Made by a program: the position numbers and the translations under genes
Part shown: positions 36,216 through 47,546 of the stretch, one piece after another
How the letters are laid out: every line of letters starts with the position of its first letter
Numbering within the stretch: position 1 is the first letter of the stretch
Assembly: GCF_030124145.1 (NCBI RefSeq)
Contig: NZ_JASKMS010000007.1
Location: 124,001-188,000 of the forward strand
Direction of reading: 5' to 3'
DNA: 64,000 bases
DNA from: Streptomyces sp. 378
GTDB lineage: Bacteria > Actinomycetota > Actinomycetes > Streptomycetales > Streptomycetaceae
Notes under the pieces: model-generated
Databases searched by the model: none
What the model saw: the letters and a program-made list of their open reading frames with translations, nothing else
Told to the model about the DNA's origin: nothing

Positions 36216-37187
36216 TCAGCTCCCCACCCGCGGCAGCACCTGCTCGCAGAAGAGCCGCAGACTGCGCCACCCCTCCTCCACCGGCATCCCGCCCGCCAGC
36301 GGATGCAGCACATAGGAGTCCAGTCCCAGCGCCACACACGCGTCCGGGGTGAGGATCCGGTAGACGCCCTCCGCGCGCAGGTCCTCCACGGTCGTGGCGG
36401 CCGACTTCACGGCGGAGCGCACCGCGCCCGACTGCCAGGAGGCGTACGTCCGCGCCTCGTGCAGGAAATGCCGGCCGTACCGCGCCCAGGCCCGGTCCGG
36501 ATCCTCGGCCACGTGCAGCAGCGGAGTCTCGGCGGCGGGCATCATGACCCAGCCCTCGGTGCCGTACTCGACGAGCAGCTCCTTGTAGTACGTCTCCAGC
36601 TCCGGCAGATGCGCGCTCGGGAAGAAGGGCAGACCGAGCCGAGCGGCCCGGCGCGCGGCGGCCCTGGAGGAGCCGCCGACCAGGAGCAGCGGGTGCGGTT
36701 CGGTGAAGGGGCGCGGGGTGATGCGCACCGTGCGGCCCCGGTAGGAGAAGGGTTCGCCGGTCCACGCCTTCAGCAGGGTCTCCAGCAGCTCGTCCTGGAG
36801 CGCGCCGCGCCGGGCGAAGTCCACGCCGAACAGGTCGTACTCCTGCGGCCGGTACCCGATGCCGGCGACCGTCACCAGCCGGCCGTTGCTCAGCAGGTCC
36901 AGCACGGCCATCTCCTCGGCCAGCCGCAGCGGGTCGTGCAGCGGGCCGATGATCGCCGAAACGGTGACCGCGACGCGCCGGGTGGCGCCGAAGACGGCCC
37001 CCGCGAAGGCGAACGGCGACGGCAGCCAGTTGTTGTCCGCCCCGTGGTGCTCCTCCGTCTGCACCGTCGTGACGCCCCGGTCGTCGGCGTACGCGGCCAT
37101 CTCCAGGGCCGCCCGGTACCGGGCGCCGAGCTCGGCGGGGCCGGCCCCGGGAGCGACGAGGTTGAAGCGTGCGACCGTGACGGGCAT
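36216..37187 (-). CDS. luciferase-like monooxygenase (LLM) family oxidoreductase
   Basis: A 323-residue TIM-barrel flavin-dependent oxidoreductase. It shows the bacterial-luciferase patterns AAYADDRGVTTVQTEEHHG, DPLRLAEEMAVLDLLSNGR, GIGYRPQEYDLFGVDFARRG and LLVGGSSRAAARRAARLGL. The family uses FMN or F420; which cofactor is used here cannot be decided from the sequence, though a cofC gene lies in the same window. It starts with ATG at 37187 and is divergent from ftsY. Confidence 0.87.
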   Translation of the reverse strand: MPVTVARFNLVAPGAGPAELGARYRAALEMAAYADDRGVTTVQTEEHHGADNNWLPSPFAFAGAVFGATRRVAVTVSAIIGPLHDPLRLAEEMAVLDLLSNGRLVTVAGIGYRPQEYDLFGVDFARRGALQDELLETLLKAWTGEPFSYRGRTVRITPRPFTEPHPLLLVGGSSRAAARRAARLGLPFFPSAHLPELETYYKELLVEYGTEGWVMMPAAETPLLHVAEDPDRAWARYGRHFLHEARTYASWQSGAVRSAVKSAATTVEDLRAEGVYRILTPDACVALGLDSYVLHPLAGGMPVEEGWRSLRLFCEQVLPRVGS

Positions 37188-37337
37188 GGGGCGTCTCCCT
37201 CCGCCGGGCGGGTGTCCGGGGGACGTTAGCTGACGATGCGTCAGACATCCAGGGCTGTGGAGATCCGGCGGCCCGCGGCGTCCCGGGGCGGTGCGAGCAG
37301 GGTGACCCGGGGTCCCATGACTGATACTGGACGCGTT

Positions 37338-38537
37338 ATGGACATCGTCATCCTTGCTGTAGTCATCGCCGTGGTCGTGCTCGGCGCGCTCGGCGGGCTC
37401 ATCGTCGGCAGCCGGCGCAAGAAGCAGCTGCCCCCGCCCCCGCCCGCAGCGCCCGACATCACCGCCCCACCGGCCGAGCCGCACGTCGGCGAAGAGGCCG
37501 AGACGCCGCGGGAGGAACCGCGGCGCACGATAGAGGAGGTGGATCTCCCGGACGGCTCGGCTCCGGTCGTAGTCGAGGAGCCGCCCGCCGAAGCTCCCGC
37601 GATCGAGATCCCGGAACCGACCGCCGGCCGCCTGGTCCGGCTGCGGACCCGGCTCTCCCGCTCGCAGAACGCCCTCGGCAAGGGACTGCTCGTCCTGCTG
37701 TCGCGCGAGCACCTCGACGAGGACACCTGGGAGGAGATCGAGGACACGCTGCTCACCGCCGACGTCGGCGTGCAGCCCACCCAGGAGCTGGTCGAGCGGC
37801 TGCGCGAGCGGGTGAAGGTGCTCGGTACCCGCACCACCGAGGAACTGCGCACCCTGCTCCGCGAGGAACTGATCACGCTGGTCGGCCGTGACCTGGACCG
37901 CGCGGTCAAGACCGAGCCGGAGGACCGCAAGCCGGGCATCGTCATGGTCGTCGGTGTCAACGGCACCGGCAAGACCACCACCACCGGCAAGCTCGCCCGT
38001 GTCCTGGTGGCCGACGGCCAGAGCGTCGTCCTCGGGGCCGCCGACACCTTCCGGGCCGCCGCGGCCGACCAGCTGCAGACCTGGGGCGAGCGCGTCGGCG
38101 CCCATACCGTGCGCGGACCCGAGGGCGGCGACCCGGCCTCCGTGGCGTTCGACGCGGTCAAGGAGGGCAAGGAGATGGGTGCGAACGTCGTGCTCATCGA
38201 CACCGCCGGCCGCCTGCACACCAAGACCGGGCTCATGGACGAGCTCGGCAAGGTCAAGCGGGTCGTGGAGAAGCAGGCCCCGGTCGACGAGGTGCTGCTC
38301 GTCCTGGACGCCACCACCGGCCAGAACGGCCTGGTCCAGGCGCGGGTCTTCTCCGAGGTCGTCAACATCACCGGCATCGTGCTCACCAAGCTCGACGGCA
38401 CGGCCAAGGGCGGCATCGTGGTCGCGGTCCAGCGCGAGCTGGGCGTCCCGGTCAAGCTCATCGGGCTCGGCGAGGGCGCGGACGACCTGGCGCCGTTCGA
38501 GCCGGAGGCCTTCGTTGACGCCCTTATCGGGGAGTGA
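37338..38537 (+). CDS. ftsY: signal recognition particle receptor FtsY
   Basis: FtsY docks SRP-ribosome complexes at the membrane. The 399-residue protein has an N-terminal hydrophobic segment (MDIVILAVVIAVVVLGALGG, residues 1-20), unlike E. coli FtsY, so it is probably anchored. An acidic/proline linker follows, then the NG domain: GVNGTGKTTTTGKL (G1), DTFRAAAADQL, DTAGRLHTKTG, and TKLDGTAKGG. The ATG at 37338 gives the membrane segment. Its partner ffh lies at 45826. A strong terminator follows. Confidence 0.96.
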   Translation: MDIVILAVVIAVVVLGALGGLIVGSRRKKQLPPPPPAAPDITAPPAEPHVGEEAETPREEPRRTIEEVDLPDGSAPVVVEEPPAEAPAIEIPEPTAGRLVRLRTRLSRSQNALGKGLLVLLSREHLDEDTWEEIEDTLLTADVGVQPTQELVERLRERVKVLGTRTTEELRTLLREELITLVGRDLDRAVKTEPEDRKPGIVMVVGVNGTGKTTTTGKLARVLVADGQSVVLGAADTFRAAAADQLQTWGERVGAHTVRGPEGGDPASVAFDAVKEGKEMGANVVLIDTAGRLHTKTGLMDELGKVKRVVEKQAPVDEVLLVLDATTGQNGLVQARVFSEVVNITGIVLTKLDGTAKGGIVVAVQRELGVPVKLIGLGEGADDLAPFEPEAFVDALIGE

Positions 38538-38577
38538 CCTCCCCTCGGCCGTACCACGCGATCCGCGCGTCGCAAAG

Positions 38578-38611
38578 GCGCCCGTCCCCAGACGCGGTCG
38601 GGGACGGGCGC
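38578..38611. terminator. terminator after ftsY
   Basis: Perfect 12-base repeat GCGCCCGTCCCC / GGGGACGGGCGC with a 10-base loop, between convergent ftsY and the prim-pol-like gene. Confidence 0.8.
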
Positions 38612-38636
38612 TTCGCTGTGTACGTTCGCGGCGTGG

Positions 38637-39302
38637 TCAGGCCCGCGACCGGTGGGCCACATACGCCAGGGTGCCCAGCACCAGGCGGGCCTCCGGCGGG
38701 TGGGACGCCGAGTCCAGGGCGGGGGAGCGCAGCCAGCGCACCGGGCCCAGACCGCCGCGGTCGGACGGCGGTGCCGTGATGTGCGTGCCGGGACCGAGGC
38801 CGCGCAGGTCGAGGGAGTCCGGGTCGTCCCAGCCCATGCGGTAGAGCAGGCCGGGCAGATCGGCGGCGGCGCCGGGGGCGACGAAGAAGTGCGCGCGGCC
38901 GTCCGGGGTCGCCGCGACCGGGCCGACAGGCAGGCCCATGCGCTCCAGCCGGGTCAGCGCACGGCAGCCGGCGGGCTCCGCCACCTCGATGACGTCGAAC
39001 GCCCGGCCCACCGGCAGCATCACCGAGGCGCCGGGGAACTCGCCCCAGATCTCGGTCACGTCGTCCAGCGTGGCGCCGGCGGCGAGCATCGGCGCGAAGT
39101 CCAGCGGGTGCGCGCCCGGCGCCGGGCAGTCGCCCCGGCCGCAGGAACAGGCGCCCGCCGAGGCCCGGGCCCCCGGCACCACGTCCCAGCCCCACAGTCC
39201 TGTGTACTCGGCCACGGCCGTGCCGTCCGACGCGCGGCCGCGGCGGCGTGAGCCGGACCGGATGTCGCGCATGCCCCGGCTGATGCCGATCGTGAAGCCC
39301 AT
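38637..39302 (-). CDS. stand-alone prim-pol-domain protein, probably catalytically degenerate
   Basis: A 221-residue protein matching the N-terminal domain of bifunctional DNA primase/polymerases. It has the family Cys/His pattern CSCGRGDCPAPGAHP, then the position that normally reads VLDVD appears as VIEVA, and the usual SGG-H-YF motif appears as PDGRAHFF. GTHITAPPS matches the late conserved loop. The loss of the catalytic aspartates suggests no polymerase activity. No helicase follows. I recall an orthologue between ftsY and nsdA in other streptomycetes, so it is core rather than mobile. Confidence 0.8.
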   Translation of the reverse strand: MGFTIGISRGMRDIRSGSRRRGRASDGTAVAEYTGLWGWDVVPGARASAGACSCGRGDCPAPGAHPLDFAPMLAAGATLDDVTEIWGEFPGASVMLPVGRAFDVIEVAEPAGCRALTRLERMGLPVGPVAATPDGRAHFFVAPGAAADLPGLLYRMGWDDPDSLDLRGLGPGTHITAPPSDRGGLGPVRWLRSPALDSASHPPEARLVLGTLAYVAHRSRA

Positions 39303-39747
39303 GCCCCCTCCAACGGGTCCGACGCACCGGTGGTTACGCTGCGGACGCGATGCGTGACTCTCCGTTTCCGCCTTCCCGGTGGCGGTCGGTTCATTCAGCG
39401 CCCGGATGCGTCCGGGGTGGCGCGCCCGGCGACGCGCGCCCCTGAGTGCGTCGCTGCACCCGCTCCCGGTTGTGCTGTGTCAAGTGAATCGCGCCCAGGC
39501 GTACAGGAGTTCATTCGATGGGGTGGCGAATGGTGGCGTTTCCGTGTGAGCCGTGGCCGGACGGGTGATCGTAGGATTACTTTGTGTGCACGAGGCCTGG
39601 GGGCATCTGCGCTCGCGGGTATGCCGGAGGCAAGTCGTCATTCCGTTCGAAGGGTGACAAGGGCCGGACGGACGGCAGTGCGAACCGGCATGCTGATAGG
39701 GCTTGGCGCACTCGGCGACAAGTGGTCTCAGGGATGGGGGCGTTCCA
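39303..39747. other. intergenic region between prim-pol-like gene and nsdA
   Basis: A 445-base gap between two divergent genes with no supported reading frame. TAGGAT at 39572-39577 could be a -10 box for nsdA, but no clear -35 precedes it. No notable repeat or palindrome seen. Confidence 0.5.
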
Positions 39748-41241
39748 GTGAGCGGCAACGGCGGAAGCGGAACGAACGCTGCGAGCGCGACGCACGCTGA
39801 CAAGCGCCCGAACGAGCTGCTCACCTCCTGGTTCGCGCGCAGCGGCTGGTCCAAGGGCGAGCTCGCCCGCCAGGTCAACCGCAGGGCACGGCAGTTGGGC
39901 GCCAACCACATCTCCACGGACACCTCCCGTGTACGTCGCTGGCTCGACGGCGAGAACCCCCGCGAACCGATCCCCAGGATCCTGTCCGAGCTGTTCTCGG
40001 AGCGCTTCGGCGTCGTCGTCTCCGTCGAGGACCTGGGGCTGCGCACCGCGCGCCAGTCACCGTCCGCGACCGGCGTCGACCTGCCCTGGACGGGCCCGCA
40101 GACCGTGGCCCTGCTCAGCGAGTTCTCGCGCAGCGACCTGATGCTGGCGCGGCGCGGCTTCCTCGGGAGCTCGCTGGTCCTGGCTGCGGGCCCGACCCTC
40201 ATCGAACCCATGCAGCGCTGGCTCGTCCCCTCGCCGCCGGCCCCCCGTTCCGAGCCCGACGCCGGTTCCGGGCGGGCCCGCGGCCGGCTCTCCAAGCCGG
40301 AGCTGGACCTGCTGGAGTCCACCACGGTGATGTTCCGGCAGTGGGACGCCCAGTGCGGCGGCGGCCTGCGCCGCAAGGCGGTCGTCGGGCAGCTGCACGA
40401 GGTGACGGACCTCCTCCAGGAACCCCAGCCCGAGGCCACGACCCGGCGGCTGTTCAAGGTCGCCGCCGAACTCGCCGAACTGGCCGGCTGGATGTCGTAC
40501 GACATCGGGCTCCAGCCGACCGCGCAGAAGTACTTCGTCCTCGCGCTGCACGCCGCCAAGGAGGCCGGTGACCGGCCCCTCGGCTCGTACGTGCTGTCCA
40601 GCATGAGCCGCCAGATGATCCACCTCGGGCGGCCCGACGACGCGCTGGAACTGATCCACCTCGCGCAGTACGGCAGCCGGGACTGCGCGAGCCCGCGCAC
40701 CCAGTCGATGCTGTATGCGATGGAGGCCCGCGCCTACGCCAACATGGGGCAGCCCGGCAAGTGCAAGCGGGCGGTCCGGATGGCCGAGGACACCTACTCC
40801 GAGGCCGACGAGTGGGACGAGCCCGACCCCGACTGGATCCGCTTCTTCTCCGAGGCCGAGCTGTACGGCGAGAACTCCCACTCCTACCGCGACCTGGCCT
40901 ACGTCGCCGGGCGCAGCCCCGCCTACGCCTCACTGGCCGAGCCGCTGATGCAGCGAGCGGTGGAGCTCTTCGCCGAGGACGGTGAGCACCAGCGGTCGTA
41001 CGCACTGAACCTCATCGGCATGGCCACGGTGCACCTCCTGCAGCGCGAGCCCGAGCGGAGCACGGTCTTCGCAGCCGAGGCCATGCAGGTCGCCAAGAAG
41101 GTCCGCTCCGAGCGCGTCAACACCCGCATCCGCAAGACGGTGGACACGGCCGCCCGCGACTTCGGCGACCTCGGTGAGGTCGTCGACCTCACCGAGCGGC
41201 TCGCCGCCGAACTGCCCGAGACCGCCGCCGAAGCGGTCTGA
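39748..41241 (+). CDS. nsdA: TPR-containing regulator NsdA
   Basis: NsdA is a negative regulator of sporulation and antibiotic production in S. coelicolor. The 497-residue protein has an N-terminal DNA-binding-like segment (NELLTSWFARSGWSKGELARQVNRRA, then DTSRVRRWLDGENPREPIPRILSELF), a hydrophobic stretch near residue 145 (GFLGSSLVLAAGPTL), and TPR-like helices through the C-terminal half (KYFVLALHAAKEAGDRPLG, TQSMLYAMEARAYANMGQ). The GTG at 39748 is the likely start. Name from synteny with SCO5582 and the family pattern. Confidence 0.88.
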   Translation: MSGNGGSGTNAASATHADKRPNELLTSWFARSGWSKGELARQVNRRARQLGANHISTDTSRVRRWLDGENPREPIPRILSELFSERFGVVVSVEDLGLRTARQSPSATGVDLPWTGPQTVALLSEFSRSDLMLARRGFLGSSLVLAAGPTLIEPMQRWLVPSPPAPRSEPDAGSGRARGRLSKPELDLLESTTVMFRQWDAQCGGGLRRKAVVGQLHEVTDLLQEPQPEATTRRLFKVAAELAELAGWMSYDIGLQPTAQKYFVLALHAAKEAGDRPLGSYVLSSMSRQMIHLGRPDDALELIHLAQYGSRDCASPRTQSMLYAMEARAYANMGQPGKCKRAVRMAEDTYSEADEWDEPDPDWIRFFSEAELYGENSHSYRDLAYVAGRSPAYASLAEPLMQRAVELFAEDGEHQRSYALNLIGMATVHLLQREPERSTVFAAEAMQVAKKVRSERVNTRIRKTVDTAARDFGDLGEVVDLTERLAAELPETAAEAV

Positions 41242-41448
41242 TCAAGCCGCACGACCCACCCCGGAACCCCGGCCGCGGCCGGCCCTCCCGAACTGCCCGA
41301 CTCGGCTCCCCCATGCCAGGTCATCGGAAGGCCGACCGCGGCCGGTCTGTGTGCCCACGGCTGCCTGGAACCGAAGGTTGCGCCACGATAACGATCGGCG
41401 CGCTCGCAATCCGGCAGTTCATCGACGCGTAACACAGCAGGCGCCTTC

Positions 41449-41486
41449 GTCACGGCCGCGAAACAACGAGGGGCTTCCACCGAAAC
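41449..41486 (+). promoter_or_regulatory. GlnR-type operator upstream of amtB
   Basis: Half-sites GTCAC (41449-41453), GAAAC (41460-41464), GGGCT (41471-41475) and GAAAC (41482-41486) are spaced exactly 11 bases apart, matching the GlnR pattern gTnAc-n6-GaAAc (one of the four degenerate). It lies about 100 bases upstream of amtB. GlnR activates amtB-glnK-glnD under nitrogen limitation in S. coelicolor. Confidence 0.8.
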
Positions 41487-41569
41487 CGCGCTGCGCCAAT
41501 CTCGTGGCGCATAACCGGCCCACCCCTCATACCGCTCGAGGCTTCGCCCGCACGGGGCCGTACCAATGA

Positions 41570-43258
<1,689 letters not shown>

Positions 43259-43296
43259 AGGCCCTTGAGGCAGGCGAACAGAACAGGAGCCACTGG

Positions 43297-45744
43297 GTGA
43301 CGGGTACGGACGTGCAGAAGGAAGCAGAGGACTCGGGACCCAGCGGCTACGCGGCGGCCCGGCTGCGTCTCCTCACCGAGGAGACGCGGTCCGGGCCGCC
43401 GCGCCGTGCGGCCCTCGCCGAACTGACGGACGACTGGCTGACCGGTCTGTTCAGCGCGGGCGCGGAGGGGCTGCGGGGGGCCTCCCTGGTCGCCGTCGGC
43501 GGCTACGGGCGCGGAGAGCTGTCCCCGCGCAGCGACCTCGACCTGCTCCTGCTGCACGACGGCAGCGACGCCAAGGCGGTCGCCGCCCTGGCCGACCGGC
43601 TCTGGTACCCCGTCTGGGACCTGGGCCTGGACCTCGACCACTCCGTCCGCACACCCGCCGAGGCCCGCAGGACCGCGGGTGAGGACCTCAAGGTGCAGCT
43701 GGGCCTGCTCGACGCCAGGCACATCGCCGGCGACCTCGGGCTCACCGCGGGACTGCGCACCGCCGTCCTGGCCGACTGGCGCAACCAGGCGCCCAAACGC
43801 CTCCCCGAACTCCAGGAACTGTGCGCCGAGCGTGCCGAACGCCAGGGCGAGCTGCAGTACCTGCTGGAGCCCGACCTGAAGGAGGCCCGCGGCGGGCTGC
43901 GGGACGCCACCGCCCTTCGGGCCGTCGCCGCCTCCTGGCTGGCCGACGCCCCGCGTGAGGGCCTCGCCGACGCCCGGCGCCGACTGCTCGACGTCCGGGA
44001 CGCCCTGCACCTGGCCACCGGGCGCGCGACCGACCGGCTCGCCCTCCAGGAGCAGGACCAGGTGGCCGCCGAGCTCGGCCTGCTCGACGCCGACACCCTG
44101 CTGCGGCAGGTGTACGAGGCGGCGCGGCTCGTGTCGTACGCCAGTGATGTCACCTGGCGCGAGGTGGGGCGCGTCCTGCGGTCGCGCGCCGTGCGGCCCC
44201 GGCTGCGCGCCATGCTGGGCGGCGGGAAGCCGACCGCCGAGCGGTCCCCGCTGGCCGAGGGCGTCGTCGAGCAGGACGGCGAGGTGGTGCTCGCCCGGGC
44301 CGCGCGCCCCGAGCGCGACCCGGTGCTGCCCCTGCGCGCCGCGGCCGCCGCCGCACAGGCCGGACTCCCGCTCTCGCTGCACGCCGTACGGCGCCTGGCG
44401 GCCACCGTGCGCCCGCTGCCCGCGCCCTGGCCCGCCGAGGGCCGCGAACAGCTCGTCACCCTGCTCGGCTCCGGCCGCCCCACCATCGAGGTGTGGGAGG
44501 CGCTGGAGGCGGAAGGGCTGATCACTCAGCTGCTGCCCGACTGGGAGCGGGTCCGCTGCCGCCCGCAGCGCAACGCCGTGCACCTGTGGACCGTCGACCG
44601 GCACCTGATCGAGACGGCGGTGCGCGCCTCCGAGTTCACCCGCCGGGTCAGCCGCCCCGACCTGCTGCTGGTCGCCGCGCTGCTGCACGACATCGGCAAG
44701 GGCTGGCCCGGCGACCACTCGGTCGCCGGCGAGATCATCGCCAAGGACGTCGCCGCCCGCATCGGCTTCGACCGCCACGACGTGACCGTCATCGCCACCC
44801 TCGTACGGCACCACCTCACGCTCATCGACACCGCCACCCGGCGCGACCTGGAGGACCCGGCCACCGTGCGCGCGGTCGCCGAGGCCGTCGGCTCCCAGGG
44901 CACCCTGGAGCTGCTGCACGCGCTCACCGAGGCCGACGCCCTGGCCACCGGCCCGGCCGCCTGGTCGTCCTGGCGCGGTTCCCTCGTCGCCGACCTGGTC
45001 AAAAGGGTCTCGGCGGTGTTCGCCGGAGACGCCCCGGACGACCCCGAGGAGGCCGCGCCGACCGCCGAGCAGGAGCGTCTCGCCCTGGAGGCGGCCGCGA
45101 CGGGCAGCCCGGTGCTCGCCCTGCGGGCGCAGACCGAGCCACCCGCCGGGCAGGAACCGTCCGGCGACCCCGAGCCGCTCGGTGTGGAGCTGCTCATCGC
45201 CGTTCCCGACCAGCCCGGAGTGCTGCCCGCGGTGGCCGGTGTCCTCGCCATGCACCGGCTGACCGTACGGACCGCGGAACTGCGCTCCCTGCACCTCCCG
45301 GACGGTGTCGAGGGCTCCGTCCTCCTGCTGGACTGGCGGGTCGCCGCCGAGTACGGCTCCCTGCCGCAGGCCGCCCGGCTGCGCGCGGACCTCGTCCGTG
45401 CCCTGGACGGCTCCCTGGACATCGCCGGCCGCCTCGGGGAACGGGACGCGGCCTATCCGCGCCGCCGGGGCGTGATCGCGCCGCCGGCCCGGGTATCGGT
45501 CCACCCGGCCGCCTCCCGGCTGGCCACGGTCATCGAGGTCCGCTCCCAGGATGCCCCGGGCCTGCTGTTCCGCATCGGCCGCGCCCTGGAGGACGCGAGC
45601 GTGCGGGTACGCAGCGCGCACGTCTCCACCCTCGGCGCCAACGCCGTCGACGCCTTCTACGTGACCGGCCCGGAAGGCGCGCCCCTGCCCGGGGAGGAGG
45701 CGGCGTCCGTGGCGCGGAAGCTGGAGGAGACACTGCGGGGGTGA
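43297..45744 (+). CDS. glnD: PII nucleotidyltransferase GlnD
   Basis: GlnD modifies and demodifies GlnK; in S. coelicolor it adenylylates rather than uridylylates Tyr51. The 815-residue protein has the nucleotidyltransferase motif GGYGRGELSPRSDLDLLLL near residue 68, an HD phosphohydrolase motif LLHDIGKGWPGDHS near residue 465, and two C-terminal ACT domains (LLIAVPDQPGVLPAVAG; VIEVRSQDAPGLLFRIG). The GTG at 43297 follows an AGGAG-like site. It is the last gene of the nitrogen operon. Confidence 0.96.
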   Translation: MTGTDVQKEAEDSGPSGYAAARLRLLTEETRSGPPRRAALAELTDDWLTGLFSAGAEGLRGASLVAVGGYGRGELSPRSDLDLLLLHDGSDAKAVAALADRLWYPVWDLGLDLDHSVRTPAEARRTAGEDLKVQLGLLDARHIAGDLGLTAGLRTAVLADWRNQAPKRLPELQELCAERAERQGELQYLLEPDLKEARGGLRDATALRAVAASWLADAPREGLADARRRLLDVRDALHLATGRATDRLALQEQDQVAAELGLLDADTLLRQVYEAARLVSYASDVTWREVGRVLRSRAVRPRLRAMLGGGKPTAERSPLAEGVVEQDGEVVLARAARPERDPVLPLRAAAAAAQAGLPLSLHAVRRLAATVRPLPAPWPAEGREQLVTLLGSGRPTIEVWEALEAEGLITQLLPDWERVRCRPQRNAVHLWTVDRHLIETAVRASEFTRRVSRPDLLLVAALLHDIGKGWPGDHSVAGEIIAKDVAARIGFDRHDVTVIATLVRHHLTLIDTATRRDLEDPATVRAVAEAVGSQGTLELLHALTEADALATGPAAWSSWRGSLVADLVKRVSAVFAGDAPDDPEEAAPTAEQERLALEAAATGSPVLALRAQTEPPAGQEPSGDPEPLGVELLIAVPDQPGVLPAVAGVLAMHRLTVRTAELRSLHLPDGVEGSVLLLDWRVAAEYGSLPQAARLRADLVRALDGSLDIAGRLGERDAAYPRRRGVIAPPARVSVHPAASRLATVIEVRSQDAPGLLFRIGRALEDASVRVRSAHVSTLGANAVDAFYVTGPEGAPLPGEEAASVARKLEETLRG

Positions 45745-45825
45745 GGCCGACCCGGCGACTTGTCACGCCGGGATACCCTGGAGGGCGATTCCCTGTAGCC
45801 ACCGACCCCGAGGACCGCGAGCGCC

Positions 45826-47376
45826 GTGTTCGATACTCTTTCCGATCGCCTCTCAGCGACCTTCAAGAACCTGCGCGGCAAGGGACGGCTCTCCGAGGCG
45901 GACATCGACGCCACGGCGCGCGAGATCCGGATCGCGCTCCTCGAGGCGGACGTGGCGCTTCCCGTCGTCCGGACGTTCATCAAGAACGTCAAGGAGCGCG
46001 CCCTCGGCGCCGAGGTCAGCAAGGCGCTGAACCCCGCACAGCAGGTCCTCAAGATCGTCAACGACGAACTCGTCACCATCCTCGGCGGCGAGACCCGGCG
46101 CCTGCGCTTCGCCAAGCAGCCGCCCACCGTGATCATGCTGGCGGGTCTGCAGGGTGCCGGTAAGACGACCCTCGCGGGCAAGCTCGGCCGCTGGCTCAAG
46201 GAGCAGGGCCACTCGCCGCTGCTGGTCGCCTGTGACCTCCAGCGCCCCAACGCCGTCAACCAGCTCAGCGTCGTCGCCGAGCGCGCCGGTGTCGCGGTCT
46301 ACGCCCCCGAGCCGGGCAACGGCGTCGGTGACCCGGTCAAGGTCGCCAAGGACTCCATCGAGCACGCCAAGTCGAAGGTCCACGACATCGTGATCGTGGA
46401 CACCGCCGGCCGCCTCGGCATCGACCAGGAGATGATGCAGCAGGCCGCGGACATCCGCGACGCCGTCTCCCCGGACGAGATCCTGTTCGTCGTCGACGCG
46501 ATGATCGGCCAGGACGCCGTCAACACCGCCGAGTCCTTCCGCGACGGTGTCGGCTTCGACGGCGTGGTGCTCTCCAAGCTCGACGGTGACGCGCGCGGTG
46601 GTGCCGCCCTGTCGATCCGGCAGATCACCGGCAAGCCGATCATGTTCGCCTCGAACGGCGAGAAGCTCGACGACTTCGACGCGTTCCACCCTGACCGGAT
46701 GGCCTCCCGCATCCTCGACATGGGTGACCTGCTCACCCTGATCGAGCAGGCGGAGAAGACGTTCAGCCAGGAAGAGGCCGAGAAGATGGCCTCCAAGCTG
46801 GCGTCCAAGAAGGGCCAGGACTTCACCCTGGACGACTTCCTGGCCCAGATGGAGCAGGTCCGCAAGATGGGCTCCCTCTCCAAGCTGCTCGGCATGCTGC
46901 CGGGCATGGGCCAGATGAAGGACCAGATCAACAACCTGGACGAGCGGGACGTCGACCGCACGGCCGCCATCATCAAGTCGATGACCCCGGCCGAGCGCCA
47001 GGAGCCGACGATCATCAACGGCTCGCGCCGCGCCCGTATCGCCAAGGGCTCCGGCGTCGAGGTCAGCGCGGTCAAGAACCTGGTCGAGCGGTTCTTCGAG
47101 GCCCGCAAGATGATGTCCCGCATGGCCCAGGGCGGCGGCATGCCCGGGATGCCGGGGATGCCCGGCATGGGCGGCGGCCCCGGCCGGACGAAGAAGAAGC
47201 AGAAGCAGGCCAAGGGCAAGCAGCGCTCCGGCAACCCGATGAAGCGCAAGCAGCAGGAGCAGGAGGAGGCCGCCCGCCGGGCCGCCGCGGCCGAGGGCGG
47301 CAACGCCTTCGGACTGCCGCAGCAGGGCGGCAAGGACTTCGAACTCCCCGACGAGTTCAAGAAGTTCATGGGCTGA
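45826..47376 (+). CDS. ffh: signal recognition particle protein Ffh
   Basis: Ffh binds signal sequences and SRP RNA and targets nascent membrane proteins to FtsY. The 516-residue protein has GLQGAGKTTLAGKL (G1), DTAGRLGIDQEMM (G3), SKLDGDARGGAAL (G4) in the NG domain, then the methionine-rich M domain (MEQVRKMGSLSKLLGMLPGM). The C-terminal 90 residues are Gly/Met/Pro- and Lys-rich (GMPGMPGMGGG), an actinobacterial extension. It starts with GTG at 45826. No SRP RNA gene was seen next to it. A perfect terminator follows. Confidence 0.97.
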   Translation: MFDTLSDRLSATFKNLRGKGRLSEADIDATAREIRIALLEADVALPVVRTFIKNVKERALGAEVSKALNPAQQVLKIVNDELVTILGGETRRLRFAKQPPTVIMLAGLQGAGKTTLAGKLGRWLKEQGHSPLLVACDLQRPNAVNQLSVVAERAGVAVYAPEPGNGVGDPVKVAKDSIEHAKSKVHDIVIVDTAGRLGIDQEMMQQAADIRDAVSPDEILFVVDAMIGQDAVNTAESFRDGVGFDGVVLSKLDGDARGGAALSIRQITGKPIMFASNGEKLDDFDAFHPDRMASRILDMGDLLTLIEQAEKTFSQEEAEKMASKLASKKGQDFTLDDFLAQMEQVRKMGSLSKLLGMLPGMGQMKDQINNLDERDVDRTAAIIKSMTPAERQEPTIINGSRRARIAKGSGVEVSAVKNLVERFFEARKMMSRMAQGGGMPGMPGMPGMGGGPGRTKKKQKQAKGKQRSGNPMKRKQQEQEEAARRAAAAEGGNAFGLPQQGGKDFELPDEFKKFMG

Positions 47377-47400
47377 CGACCCGCCCGGAACCGCGGTGAG

Positions 47401-47430
47401 GGGCGCCCTCCTTCCTCAAGGAGGGCGCCC
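47401..47430. terminator. terminator after ffh
   Basis: Perfect 13-base repeat GGGCGCCCTCCTT / AAGGAGGGCGCCC with a CCTC loop and a TTC-rich tail. Confidence 0.85.
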
Positions 47431-47546
47431 TTCACCTTCACTGCCTCCGCATCGGTGTCCGCCTCGCCCTTCCGCGCCGGGCCTCCGGTGCGTTCCCCGC
47501 GCCCTTCACACCCGCATCGGAAGCTTGTCCGTCAGGCGTCCGGGCG

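Noticed and set aside
45600..47500. Search for SRP RNA (ffs/scr) next to ffh
   Set aside because: No stretch with the conserved GGAA tetraloop domain in a non-coding position was seen; the gaps are only 80 and 170 bases.
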